Positions 49,103-56,459 of a stretch of 64,000 nt of DNA are shown in pieces. The position numbers were made by a program, and so were the translations under genes. The DNA is from DATMER01 sp963741305 (lineage in GTDB: Bacteria > Acidobacteriota > Thermoanaerobaculia > Multivoradales > UBA5704): NCBI GenBank assembly GCA_963741305.1, contig CAVUHL010000003.1:806001-870000 (forward strand). The letters run 5' to 3'. The notes under the pieces were generated by a model. It saw only the letters and a list, made by a program, of their open reading frames with translations. It had not been told where the DNA came from and did no database searches. Positions within the stretch are counted from its first letter, which is position 1. The number at the start of each line of letters is the position of its first letter.

Positions 49103-49963
49103 GTGACGGTCGAAACTACTACGATCTCTGCAGGTGTCCGCAATCCCCGCCTCCGTGCCCTTGGTAAAGCGCTCCGGCTCCCCGCCATCCTCCTGACCCT
49201 CATCGGCCTGAGCTCCGGCTCCTATCTGCCCGAGGTGTCGTCGGTGGCCGCGGATTCGGCTCCCGCTCCGGTGAGCCTTCCGGCTCCCGTGGTGACCGTG
49301 ACGGAGGCTCCGGCGGCTGTTCCCGCGGCTGTCCCCGCCATCAGCAGCCCGGCCACGACGCTCCTGGCCAAGGGTGCCGACGGGCTGTCGCCGAAGGTGC
49401 TGGCCATGGCGCTGGACGCCGTCAAGTGCGCCAAGACCCGCGGAGTGAGTGGACGTGAAGACCTGCTGACCGTCATCGACTACTCCCTGCCCTCGACCGA
49501 GCCCCGCCTCTGGGTGCTCGACCTCGAGCGCGGCGAGGTGCTCTACCATGAGCTGGTAGCCCACGGCCGGGGAACCGGCGACAACTACGCCACGAAGTTC
49601 TCGAACCTGAACGACAGCCACCAGACCAGCCTCGGGCTTTTCCGGACCGGCGGCACCTACCAGGGCGGCAACGGCTACTCCATGAAGCTGCAGGGCCTCG
49701 ACAAGGGCTTCAACGACAGGGCCGAGGCGCGGTACATCGTGATGCACGGCGCCTGGTACGTCAGCCCCGAGCAGGCCCGCGCCCAGGGCCGCCTCGGACG
49801 GAGCTGGGGCTGCCCGGCCCTCTCCGAGAAGATGGCCCCGAAGGTCATCGACACGATCAAGAACGGGAGCTTCGTCTTCTCCTACGGCGGCGACCAGGAC
49901 TGGCTCCAGGCGGCCTCCTCGAACACCTGCGGCGGCGCTACCACCTCGCTGGCCTCCCTCTAA
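49103..49963 (+). CDS. Murein L,D-transpeptidase-like protein (YkuD_2 type)
   Basis: 286 residues from a GTG preceded by GGGAGGG. A hydrophobic N-terminal segment (LPAILLTLIGLSSGSY) and an Ala/Pro-rich spacer precede the catalytic domain (about 100-270): LWVLDLERGEVLYHELVAHG, YIVMHGAWYV with the catalytic His, and GRSWGCPALS with the nucleophile Cys. It would form 3-3 cross-links or attach proteins to the wall in the periplasm. Divergent from the FHA/SEDS-PBP operon, so both units concern peptidoglycan. Confidence 0.88.
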   Translation: MTVETTTISAGVRNPRLRALGKALRLPAILLTLIGLSSGSYLPEVSSVAADSAPAPVSLPAPVVTVTEAPAAVPAAVPAISSPATTLLAKGADGLSPKVLAMALDAVKCAKTRGVSGREDLLTVIDYSLPSTEPRLWVLDLERGEVLYHELVAHGRGTGDNYATKFSNLNDSHQTSLGLFRTGGTYQGGNGYSMKLQGLDKGFNDRAEARYIVMHGAWYVSPEQARAQGRLGRSWGCPALSEKMAPKVIDTIKNGSFVFSYGGDQDWLQAASSNTCGGATTSLASL

Positions 49964-50029
49964 GAAAGAACACGGACTGACACGGACGCACACGGACTCC
50001 TCAGAGGGGTCCGTGTTAGCTTCCTTCCC

Positions 50030-50890
50030 ATGCGACCCCTCTCCATTCTCGGAGCCCCTTCCAACCTCGGTCTCATGCCTCATCCGGACGGCCGGCTCCG
50101 CGGAGTGGACCGGGCGCCCCGGGTCTACCGCGAGCTCGGGCTGGTCGAGCGGCTCGGAGCCCGCGACCTGGGGGATGTCAAAGCGCCTCCCTACGTCGAT
50201 TTCGAGCGGCCTCCAGGAGGGACGCGCAACGAGAACGCCATCGCGGGCTACTCGCGCTCCCTGGCGGACGCGGTCTCCACAGCCAATGATTTCCTGCTCG
50301 TCCTCGGCGGCGATTGCAGCATCCTGCTCGGCACGCTGTTGGGTCAGCGCAACCGGGGGCGGATCGGCCTCGCCTTCGTCGATGGGCATTGCGACTTCGC
50401 CCTGCCTTCCATCTCCATCAGTGGGGGAGCCGCGGGCATGGACCTCGCCCTGGCCGTGGGCCGTGGCGGTCCGCTGGCACGGTTTGCCGGAGAGCCTCTC
50501 CTAAGGGAAGAAGACACCGTTGTCATCGCCCGGAAAGACCAGGCCGACGAGCCCTATTACGGCGGCGACTCTCTCCGCAATTCCGCCGTGCTGGACCTCC
50601 CCGCCGGAGCCGTGGATTCAGCTCTCGAGCGGCTCACCCGGCCGGAGCTGGACGGCTTCTGGATCCATCTGGACGTGGACGTCCTCGATCCCCAGGTGAT
50701 GCCGGCGGTGGACTCGCCCGAGCCGGGCGGGCTTGGGATCGAGGAGCTGGCCGCGCTCCTGGTCCCGCTGGTGCGGGACCCGAAAGCGCTTGGTATGGAA
50801 GTGACGATCTACGATCCCAGCCTCGACCCGGACGGTGTGTACGGGTCGAGGCTGGTCGGTTTTCTCGAACAGGTTTTTCAGTTGCGGTAG
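50030..50890 (+). CDS. Arginase/ureohydrolase-family protein
   Basis: 286 residues. The manganese-site motifs are present in modified form: LGGDCSILLG (usual GGDHS; Cys replaces His), VDGHCDFAL (usual DAHxD) and HLDVDVLDPQVMPAVDSPEPG (S/DxDxDxxDP). The family hydrolyses guanidino or formimino groups (arginine, agmatine, formiminoglutamate). The GGDCS form is found in a subset of arginase-like enzymes, so the metal site probably remains functional, but the substrate is uncertain. The 3' end overlaps the convergent gene by 13 bp. Confidence 0.88.
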   Translation: MRPLSILGAPSNLGLMPHPDGRLRGVDRAPRVYRELGLVERLGARDLGDVKAPPYVDFERPPGGTRNENAIAGYSRSLADAVSTANDFLLVLGGDCSILLGTLLGQRNRGRIGLAFVDGHCDFALPSISISGGAAGMDLALAVGRGGPLARFAGEPLLREEDTVVIARKDQADEPYYGGDSLRNSAVLDLPAGAVDSALERLTRPELDGFWIHLDVDVLDPQVMPAVDSPEPGGLGIEELAALLVPLVRDPKALGMEVTIYDPSLDPDGVYGSRLVGFLEQVFQLR

Positions 50891-51399
50891 CGGTCGCGGT
50901 CGCGCCAGCCCCGGTCATAGCGGTCCGAGCGGCCGCCATTCTGCCGGTCCAGCTGCGACATCAGCCTCCAGATCCGCTCCATGCCGTGGTCGACGTAGGG
51001 ACGGGGGGCGATGCGCTCCAGCGAATTTGCCGTGCGCTCGAAGGCCCTGAGCAGGCCGTCATATCCGCGTCCGCCGCGCGAATCCCTGCGATAGCTCCCC
51101 GACTGGCGGGAGAACTGGTACGCCTCTTCGTGCAGCTCGCGCAGGGCGGCGGACACCCGGGCCTCGTCGCGGTCCGGCCGGCGGTTGTTGCCGTCGTACT
51201 CACGGCGCATGGTTGCCGCCGTGCGCTCGATCTCACGGGCGATGTCGTCGGCGCGTCCATTACCCCGATAACGGTCGTCGTAACGGTCCTGATAACGGTC
51301 GTCGCGCCGGTCCGAGCGGTAGCGGTCCCGCTCATCCGCCATGGCGGCGGTGGAGAGGGAGAGGGCCAGGATGGTGGTGACGAACAGGGTGCTTCTCAT
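50878..51399 (-). CDS. Secreted Arg/Asp/Tyr-rich helical protein, unknown
   Basis: 173 residues with AAGGAG before the ATG. Signal peptide 1-21 (TLFVTTILALSLSTAAMA). The mature protein starts and ends with RDDRYQDRY-like charged repeats. The middle is helical (DDIAREIERTAATMRREY, RVSAALRELHEEAYQFSR, LLRAFERTANSLERI). No Cys. A periplasmic nucleic-acid- or polyanion-binding role is conceivable from composition only. Confidence 0.75.
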   Translation of the reverse strand: MRSTLFVTTILALSLSTAAMADERDRYRSDRRDDRYQDRYDDRYRGNGRADDIAREIERTAATMRREYDGNNRRPDRDEARVSAALRELHEEAYQFSRQSGSYRRDSRGGRGYDGLLRAFERTANSLERIAPRPYVDHGMERIWRLMSQLDRQNGGRSDRYDRGWRDRDRYRN

Positions 51400-51494
51400 C
51401 TATTTCTCCTTGGGTTGAAGCCTCTGGCCATCTCTCTATTTCAAACGTGATGCCAAGGAATAGATCGTTGATTACAAAGGAGTTACGCGCAAAG

Positions 51495-51520
51495 CGGCCG
51501 ACCTCTGCAGAGGACGGCCG
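51495..51520. promoter_or_regulatory. 26-bp near-perfect palindrome upstream of the AbrB-Doc pair
   Basis: CGGCCG-ACCTCTGCAGAGGA-CGGCCG is symmetric at 24 of 26 positions. It lies between a divergent secreted-protein gene and the toxin-antitoxin pair, and could be an operator or a hairpin insulating the two. Confidence 0.4.
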
Positions 51521-51548
51521 ATGGAAGAGGCAGGACGGGTTGCGCTGG

Positions 51549-51566
51549 GTAGCATAGAAGTGCTAC
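51549..51566 (+). promoter_or_regulatory. Operator candidate of the AbrB-Doc pair
   Basis: GTAGCA-TAGAAG-TGCTAC has perfect 6-bp arms and ends 10 bp before the antitoxin ATG at 51577, where binding would block transcription or translation. AbrB/MazE-type antitoxins bind such palindromes to autoregulate. Confidence 0.55.
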
Positions 51567-51576
51567 TTTGCTTGGC

Positions 51577-51804
51577 ATGGTCAAGGATCTGAAGCTTCGC
51601 CAAGCAGGTGGCTCCGTGAGCGCGACGCTCCCCAAGGATATGGCGGAGCGGCTTCATCTCGCTCCTGGAGATCGAGTCCTCGCTATCGAGACCGAGAAGG
51701 GCATCCTGCTCACCCCCTACGATCCCAGCGCTCAACGGGCGGTGGAAGTCGCCTCGCGCGCGGCGAAGAAATACCGCAATGCCCTCAGTGAGCTGGCCAA
51801 GTAG
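51577..51804 (+). CDS. AbrB/MazE-type antitoxin
   Basis: 75 residues from ATG 51577. The swapped-hairpin DNA-binding domain is visible as KLRQAGGSVSATLPKDMAER and LAPGDRVLAIETEKGILLTP. The C-terminal helix (QRAVEVASRAAKKYRNALSE) would neutralise the toxin. The Doc-like gene begins 3 bp after the stop. The order antitoxin-toxin and the upstream palindrome support an autoregulated type II pair. Confidence 0.88.
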   Translation: MVKDLKLRQAGGSVSATLPKDMAERLHLAPGDRVLAIETEKGILLTPYDPSAQRAVEVASRAAKKYRNALSELAK

Positions 51805-51807
51805 GGC

Positions 51808-52203
51808 ATGGAGCCCGTCTGGGTAGGGCGCGAGGTTGTCGACGCCGTACATCTGGACCAACTCCGCGAGCATGGAGGCCTTCAGGGCATCCGTGACGAG
51901 AACGTGCTCGAGTCCGCTCTGGCGCGAGCCCGGAACAAGTGGGCCTCCGACGGGATCGAAGACCCGTCCATCCTGGCTGCGGCATACGGATTCGGCCCCG
52001 CCACCAGCCATCCTTATCGCGACGGCAACAAACGGATTGCCTTCCTGACAATGGTCGTCTTCCTGGGGCTCAACGGATGGGACCTGGAAGCGACGGACGC
52101 CGAGGTGGTTGCTACCATGCTCGCCCTCGCAGATGGAAGGCTTTCGGAAGCGGAGCTGGCCTCTTGGCTCCAAGCCCACCTGCTGCCCGCTGAGGCCCGC
52201 TGA
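51808..52203 (+). CDS. Doc-family Fic-domain toxin
   Basis: 131 residues. The Fic/Doc signature is His68-P-Y-R-Asp72-G-Asn74-K-Arg76 (HPYRDGNKRIAF), with the N-terminal part (VVDAVHLDQLREHGG, RDENVLESALARARN) as in death-on-curing proteins. Doc phosphorylates EF-Tu and halts translation. The active-site residues are complete. Paired with an AbrB/MazE-type antitoxin instead of Phd. Confidence 0.92.
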   Translation: MEPVWVGREVVDAVHLDQLREHGGLQGIRDENVLESALARARNKWASDGIEDPSILAAAYGFGPATSHPYRDGNKRIAFLTMVVFLGLNGWDLEATDAEVVATMLALADGRLSEAELASWLQAHLLPAEAR

Positions 52204-52288
52204 GCGGTGGAAGCGCTTCGGCGTGCTCATTGCACGCGTTCTCTATCACGATAGAATGCACCCGGACTTAATGGGAGGGATCTCCTCG

Positions 52289-53377
52289 ATGGCGACTATT
52301 ACCGAACGCATTGGAAGCGGCACTCTGGACCGGATCGCCGGATACCTCGGCGACGAGGCGGAGAGCCTTCTGTCCCATACATGCAAGGGCATCCGCAAGG
52401 AGCAGCTCATCCTGCCCGGCCCCGATCACGTCGACCGGGCGTGGGGCCTCTCGGACCGCAAGCCCCAGGTGCTCGTCAACCTGCAGCGCCTTTACAGCGG
52501 CGGCCGGCTCGCCGGCACCGGCTACATCTCCATCCTGCCGGTGGACCAGGGAGTCGAGCATTCCGGCGCTGCCTCCTTTGCGCCCAATCCCCTGTACTTC
52601 GACCCCGAGAACATCGTAAAGCTCGCGGTCGAGGGAGGCTGCAACGCGGTCGCCTCGACCCTGGGCGTCCTGGGAGCCGTGGCCCGCAAGTACGCGCACA
52701 AGATCCCATTCATCGTGAAGGTCAACCACAACGAGATGCTCTCCTACCCGAACAAGTACGCGCAGATCATGTTCGCCCAGGTGGAGCAGGCGTGGGAGAT
52801 GGGCGCGGCGGCCGTGGGCGCCACGGTCTACTTCGGCAGCGAGGGCTCGGACCGCGAGATCATCGAGGTCTCCGAGGCGTTCGCCCGTGCTCATGAGATG
52901 GGCTTGGCGACCATCCTCTGGGCCTACACCCGCAACAACGCCTTCAAGAAGGACGGCGTCGACTACCACACGTCCGCCGACCTCACGGGCCAGGCCAACC
53001 ATCTGGCCGTCACCATCCAGGCCGACATCGTCAAGCAGAAGCAGGCCACGAACAACGGCGGCTACAACGCCGTCAAGTTCGGCAAGACCCATCCGCGGGT
53101 CTACGGCGAGCTGGTCGCGGAGAATGCGATCGATTGGAACCGCTGGCAGGTGGCGAACAGCTTCATGGGCCGCGCTGGCCTGATCAACTCGGGCGGCGAG
53201 TCCGCGGGCAAGGACGACATGGGCCAGGCAATCCGCACCGCGGTGATCAACAAGCGCGCCGGCGGCACCGGCCTGATCTCAGGCCGCAAGGCCTTCCAGC
53301 GCCCCATGGACGAGGGCGTCGAGCTGCTGAATGCGATCCAGGACGTTTACCTGGAAGAGGGCGTGACGATCGCCTGA
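52289..53377 (+). CDS. fbaB: Class I fructose-bisphosphate aldolase, FbaB/DhnA type
   Basis: 362 residues from ATG 52289, chosen over ATG 52271 because GGGAGGG lies between the two. Motifs: GYISILPVDQGVEHSG, FIVKVNHNEML (a conserved lysine), ATVYFGSEGSDREI and GLISGRKAFQRPMDEGVELL with the phosphate-binding end. Length matches E. coli FbaB (about 350). It cleaves fructose-1,6-bisphosphate in glycolysis or joins trioses in gluconeogenesis through a Schiff base. The gene stands alone; its TGA is the first part of the inverted-repeat element end. Confidence 0.95.
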   Translation: MATITERIGSGTLDRIAGYLGDEAESLLSHTCKGIRKEQLILPGPDHVDRAWGLSDRKPQVLVNLQRLYSGGRLAGTGYISILPVDQGVEHSGAASFAPNPLYFDPENIVKLAVEGGCNAVASTLGVLGAVARKYAHKIPFIVKVNHNEMLSYPNKYAQIMFAQVEQAWEMGAAAVGATVYFGSEGSDREIIEVSEAFARAHEMGLATILWAYTRNNAFKKDGVDYHTSADLTGQANHLAVTIQADIVKQKQATNNGGYNAVKFGKTHPRVYGELVAENAIDWNRWQVANSFMGRAGLINSGGESAGKDDMGQAIRTAVINKRAGGTGLISGRKAFQRPMDEGVELLNAIQDVYLEEGVTIA

Positions 53378-53378
53378 A

Positions 53379-53530
53379 CCCTCACCCCCGACCCCTCTCC
53401 CACACGCACTCACACCCGCCCGGGAGAGGGGCGCCCCCGCCCTTCCCTGACCACCAGATTCTCGCAGCAAGCCTCCCCCTCTCCCGGGAGGGTGTGAGTG
53501 CGTGTGGGAGAGGGGGCCGGGGGGTGAGGG
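53379..53530. repeat. Long inverted-repeat element, copy 2 (CCCTCACCCC-type)
   Basis: Left end CCCTCACCCCCGACCCC at 53379, right end GGGGGGTGAGGG at 53530, with inner complementary arms CTCTCCCACACGCACTC and GAGTGCGTGTGGGAGAG. Extending outward, TGAACCCTCACCCC and GGGGTGAGGGTTCA are also complementary, so the TGA stops of both flanking convergent genes lie within the repeat. Same ends as copy 1 at 6338-6557, but a shorter loop of different sequence. Confidence 0.82.
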
Positions 53531-53531
53531 T

Positions 53532-54416
53532 TCAGGGCAGCTTGTCCGGATTCACCTGAATGAAGATCTCGCGGATCAGCCCATCCTCGATCCGCATCGT
53601 TCCGACGTTCGCAATGTGGCCTTCCACGTAGGTGATGAACCCGGTGCGGCCGTTGACCTGGGCAAACCGCACCTCGTACTCGACCTGCGCCTTGGCCTGG
53701 AGGCCGCTGAGGAACTTCGCCACCCGCTCGGCGCCCTCCAAGGGGACCTTGGCCGCGTGGGACTTGCCGCCGCCGTCGGAAATGCAGACCGCATCCTTGG
53801 CGAGCAGGTTGAGCATGCCCTGCATGTCCCCGTCGCGGCTGGCCTGGAGGAAGCCGTAGAGGAGACGGTCGTGCTCCTCCGGATCGGCCGGACGCGGCCG
53901 GGCAACGCCGCTCAGCTTCTGGCGCGCCCGGCGGTCGATCTGGCGGCAGTTCTCCTCGGTCTTGCCGATCGTCTCCGCGACCTCCTTGTGGCTGAAGTCG
54001 AAGGACTCCCGCAGCAGGAAGACCGCCCGCTCGACCGGATTGAGCCGCTCGAGAAGAAGCAGGAAGGCGGTCGAGAGGTCGTCGGCCAGCTCGCGGAGAG
54101 ACTCGGGGTTCTCGGATCTGTCCTGGATCAGGGGCTCGGGGAGCCAGGGACCGACGTAGTCCGTCAGCCGGTTCCGGGCCGCCCCGAGGTTGTCGATGCA
54201 CAAGCGGGTCACGGTGCGCATGAGGAAGGCGGACGGGTTCTCCACCGTCGCGGGATCGACCGCCTGCCAGCGCAGCCAGGCGTCCTGGAGGACGTCCTCG
54301 GCCTCGCTGACCGAGCTCAGCATGCGGTAGGCGACCCCGAACAGCCGGCCGCGGTCACGCTGGAACGCGGCCAGTTGGTCCTCCGGATGGAGACGACCGT
54401 GGAGAGGCTCCGTCAA
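53532..54416 (-). CDS. ECF41-type RNA polymerase sigma factor with SnoaL-like extension
   Basis: 294 residues. Region 2 (LFGVAYRMLSSVSEAEDVLQ) and region 4 (LNPVERAVFLLRESFDFSHK) are followed by a SnoaL-like C-terminal domain. Three ECF41 hallmarks are present: WLPEPL (91-96) in the linker, DGGGK (214-218) in the extension and NPDKL (289-293) at the end. In this group the extension replaces an anti-sigma factor. It overlaps the oxidoreductase gene by ATGA and is co-transcribed from the ECF41-like promoter at 55593. Confidence 0.95.
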   Translation of the reverse strand: MTEPLHGRLHPEDQLAAFQRDRGRLFGVAYRMLSSVSEAEDVLQDAWLRWQAVDPATVENPSAFLMRTVTRLCIDNLGAARNRLTDYVGPWLPEPLIQDRSENPESLRELADDLSTAFLLLLERLNPVERAVFLLRESFDFSHKEVAETIGKTEENCRQIDRRARQKLSGVARPRPADPEEHDRLLYGFLQASRDGDMQGMLNLLAKDAVCISDGGGKSHAAKVPLEGAERVAKFLSGLQAKAQVEYEVRFAQVNGRTGFITYVEGHIANVGTMRIEDGLIREIFIQVNPDKLP

Positions 54417-55567
54417 TGCCGGCCCTCCACTGTTGCCGTGGCTGGAGCGAATCGCTTCGGCGCGCTGGCCCAGTGGTAGAGCCGGATGCCCAGCCTCAGC
54501 TCGCCCCTCATTACCCAGTAAGTCATCTGGCAGATCATCTCCTTGACGATGACGGCCGCGCGGCGGGTCCAGACCCGTCCGGTGGGCGCGTCGTCCGCCG
54601 CGGTGAACTGGACGAGGCCGTCCTTCCTCCCCAGGCTCAAGCAGCGGATCACGATGGCGAACGGGAACGGCTTTGGCTCCCTATCCTGGAGGACTCGGGC
54701 TACATTCTCTCCGACATGGGCGCCCATGGGCAATGCGCTCACGCAGCCCATCCGGATCATCCAGCCGCCGGCCCCGGCCGCGACGGCGGCATCCCCGGCC
54801 ACGAAGATCTCCGGATGACCCGGTACGCGGAGGGTGTCGTCGACCCGAACCCGTCCGTTCGCATCGGTGGAGAGGCCGGCTTCCCGAGCGAGTGGGAGCG
54901 CTTCGAAGCCGCCGGCCCAGATGCAGAGGTCGAAGCCTTCGGCTGTTTCGACCGAGACCTCCTCGCGCAGCTCGATTCCCAACTCCCGGAAGCGGCGCAG
55001 GAAGTGCTCGGTTGCTGCCGTGGACCAGCCGTCGGCGATGCGTCCCTGGGTCGCCAGGGTGATCTTCAGTTCGGGATGCCGCTCGGCGAGCTCGGTGGCG
55101 GCCTCGATGCCGGTCAGGCCGCCGCCCACGACCAGGACCCGTTTGCCGGCTTCGAGCCGCTCGTACGTCTGCCGCAGCTCGGCCGGGTCGTCGAGGCGGA
55201 CGGCTCCTCGCATCGGGGCGGCGGCCGTGCGGCTGCCCAGGGCGTAGATCAGGGTGTCGTACTCCAGCTCCAGCCGCTCGCCGCCGGCCGTGCGTGCCAC
55301 GGCCTTCCGATGCCCGGGCTCCAGCGACTCGACCCGGGCCTGGACGAAGCGGACGCCGCGGCGCTCGAGGAGCCGGTAGGGCAGGGTCTTCGGGGTCGAG
55401 CCCGCGAGCGTCTCGTGCAGGCGGATGCGCTGCACCAGCTCGGTGCGGGCGTCGACGAGGGTGATGTCGGCGCGGACGCCGTTGATGAGCAGGCGGGAAG
55501 CCGCCATGACCCCGGCGTAGCCGCCGCCGAGGATCAGGATCTTGTGGTTGTCGTGCTTGTCTCTCAT
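54413..55567 (-). CDS. FAD-dependent pyridine nucleotide oxidoreductase (NDH-2-like), ECF41 partner
   Basis: 384 residues. The N-terminal Rossmann motif GGGYAGVMAASRL binds FAD, the second GGGLTGIEAATELAER binds NAD(P)H, and IFVAGDAA closes the FAD site. The C-terminal region (WVMRGELRLGIRLYHWAS) is typical of NADH dehydrogenase-like members without a clear membrane anchor. ECF41 loci usually hold an oxidoreductase, epimerase or carboxymuconolactone decarboxylase, so this is the expected target gene. It lies first, with the sigma gene coupled behind it. Confidence 0.92.
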   Translation of the reverse strand: MRDKHDNHKILILGGGYAGVMAASRLLINGVRADITLVDARTELVQRIRLHETLAGSTPKTLPYRLLERRGVRFVQARVESLEPGHRKAVARTAGGERLELEYDTLIYALGSRTAAAPMRGAVRLDDPAELRQTYERLEAGKRVLVVGGGLTGIEAATELAERHPELKITLATQGRIADGWSTAATEHFLRRFRELGIELREEVSVETAEGFDLCIWAGGFEALPLAREAGLSTDANGRVRVDDTLRVPGHPEIFVAGDAAVAAGAGGWMIRMGCVSALPMGAHVGENVARVLQDREPKPFPFAIVIRCLSLGRKDGLVQFTAADDAPTGRVWTRRAAVIVKEMICQMTYWVMRGELRLGIRLYHWASAPKRFAPATATVEGRH

Positions 55568-55592
55568 GGGATCGTTCCCCTTTCGAGGGCAA

Positions 55593-55619
55593 GACGATCC
55601 AGGCGGGGGAAACGTGACA
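55593..55619 (-). promoter_or_regulatory. ECF41-type promoter
   Basis: On the minus strand TGTCACG is followed after exactly 16 bases by CGTC, matching the published ECF41 consensus TGTCACA-N16-CGTC at all but the last base of the -35. The CGTC ends 25 bp before the oxidoreductase ATG. This predicts that the sigma factor drives its own operon. Confidence 0.82.
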
Positions 55620-55624
55620 GCGCC

Positions 55625-55852
55625 GGGTAGAGGCGCCTACCCGGCGCGTGAGGCGTCCAGACCTCGGGTAGAGCCATCTACCTCTGAGGTAAAGGCGTCT
55701 ACCTCCCGGGTAGAGGCCTCTACCCCATGGGTAGAGGGGTCTACCCGCCGTCCAGCCTCTCCACGCGCCGGGTAGAGGCATCTCCCCCTGGAGTAGAGGG
55801 GTCTACCCGGCGTCCTGCCTGTCCACGCGCTGGGTAGAGGGGTCTACCTGTT
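55625..55852. repeat. Tandem array of 11 units with 20-21-bp period, each carrying GGTAGA...TCTACC
   Basis: Eight units read GGGTAGAGG-nn-TCTACC-nnnn or close to it (21 bp, internally palindromic). Three (55646, 55750, 55812) are 20-bp variants; the last two of these read GTCC-n-GCCT-n-TCCACGCG. The array fills the gap between the ECF41 promoter and the DUF1990 gene, ending 7 bp before that gene's ATG, so it replaces the usual ribosome-site region. Apparent proteins across it on both strands are repeat artefacts. Confidence 0.9.
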
Positions 55853-55859
55853 CGATAGA

Positions 55860-56459
55860 ATGCCCACGCCGATGATCCTCCTCCACGATCCCACGACCTC
55901 GGAGGTCGAAGCCTTCCTGGAGTCCCAGCGCGGCTCCCGGTTCTCCTACCCCGAGGTGGGAGCCACGCGGAGGGGTGCGCCGCCCTACTACAAGGTCGAC
56001 CACAACCGCGTGCAGCTCGGCACGGGGGAGGAGGCGTTCAAGGTCGCCGTGGCCGCCATGCGCCAGTGGAAGATGTTCGACCTCGGCTGGGTGCGCATCG
56101 CCTGGCCCGGTGCCCCCATTCAGGAGGGGACGACGATGGCCGTCGTGGCGCGGACCGCGGGCTTCTGGTCCCTGAACGCGACGCGGATCGTCTACACGCT
56201 CGACGAGTCCGACATCCAGATGCGCCGCTTCGGCTTCGCCTACGGCACCCTCCAGGACCACGCCGAGATCGGGGAGGAACGCTTCACCGTGGAGCTCCAC
56301 CGGTCGGATGGGAGCGTCTGGTACGACCTCTTCGCCTTCTCGCGCCCCCGTCTCTGGCTGGCCCAGATCGGCTATCCTCTGGCCCGGGTCTACCAAAAAC
56401 GTTTCGCCCGGGATTCGAAAGCGGTCATGGTGCGGACCGTGGAGAAGGGAGTCTCATGA
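55860..56459 (+). CDS. DUF1990 (UPF0548) family protein
   Basis: 199 residues. Family pattern: YPEVGATRRGAPPYYKVDHN, RVQLGTGEEAFKVAVAAM, WKMFDLGWVRIAWPGAPI, GFWSLNATRIVYTLDE, RRFGFAYGTLQDHAEIGEER and DLFAFSRPRLWLAQIGYPL. The fold is of the START/SRPBCC type and probably binds a small lipid; function unknown. No Shine-Dalgarno is visible because the 21-bp array runs up to the start. Its stop overlaps the next ATG (ATGA). Confidence 0.92.
   Translation: MPTPMILLHDPTTSEVEAFLESQRGSRFSYPEVGATRRGAPPYYKVDHNRVQLGTGEEAFKVAVAAMRQWKMFDLGWVRIAWPGAPIQEGTTMAVVARTAGFWSLNATRIVYTLDESDIQMRRFGFAYGTLQDHAEIGEERFTVELHRSDGSVWYDLFAFSRPRLWLAQIGYPLARVYQKRFARDSKAVMVRTVEKGVS

Noticed and set aside
50314..51450. 378-residue plus-strand frame beyond the arginase-like gene
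   Set aside because: Out of frame with the arginase motifs and antisense to a secreted-protein gene with a good ribosome site.
54681..55781. 366-residue minus-strand frame over the oxidoreductase 5' end and the third array
   Set aside because: Wrong frame for the FAD oxidoreductase; the YP-G-R heptads are translated repeat units.
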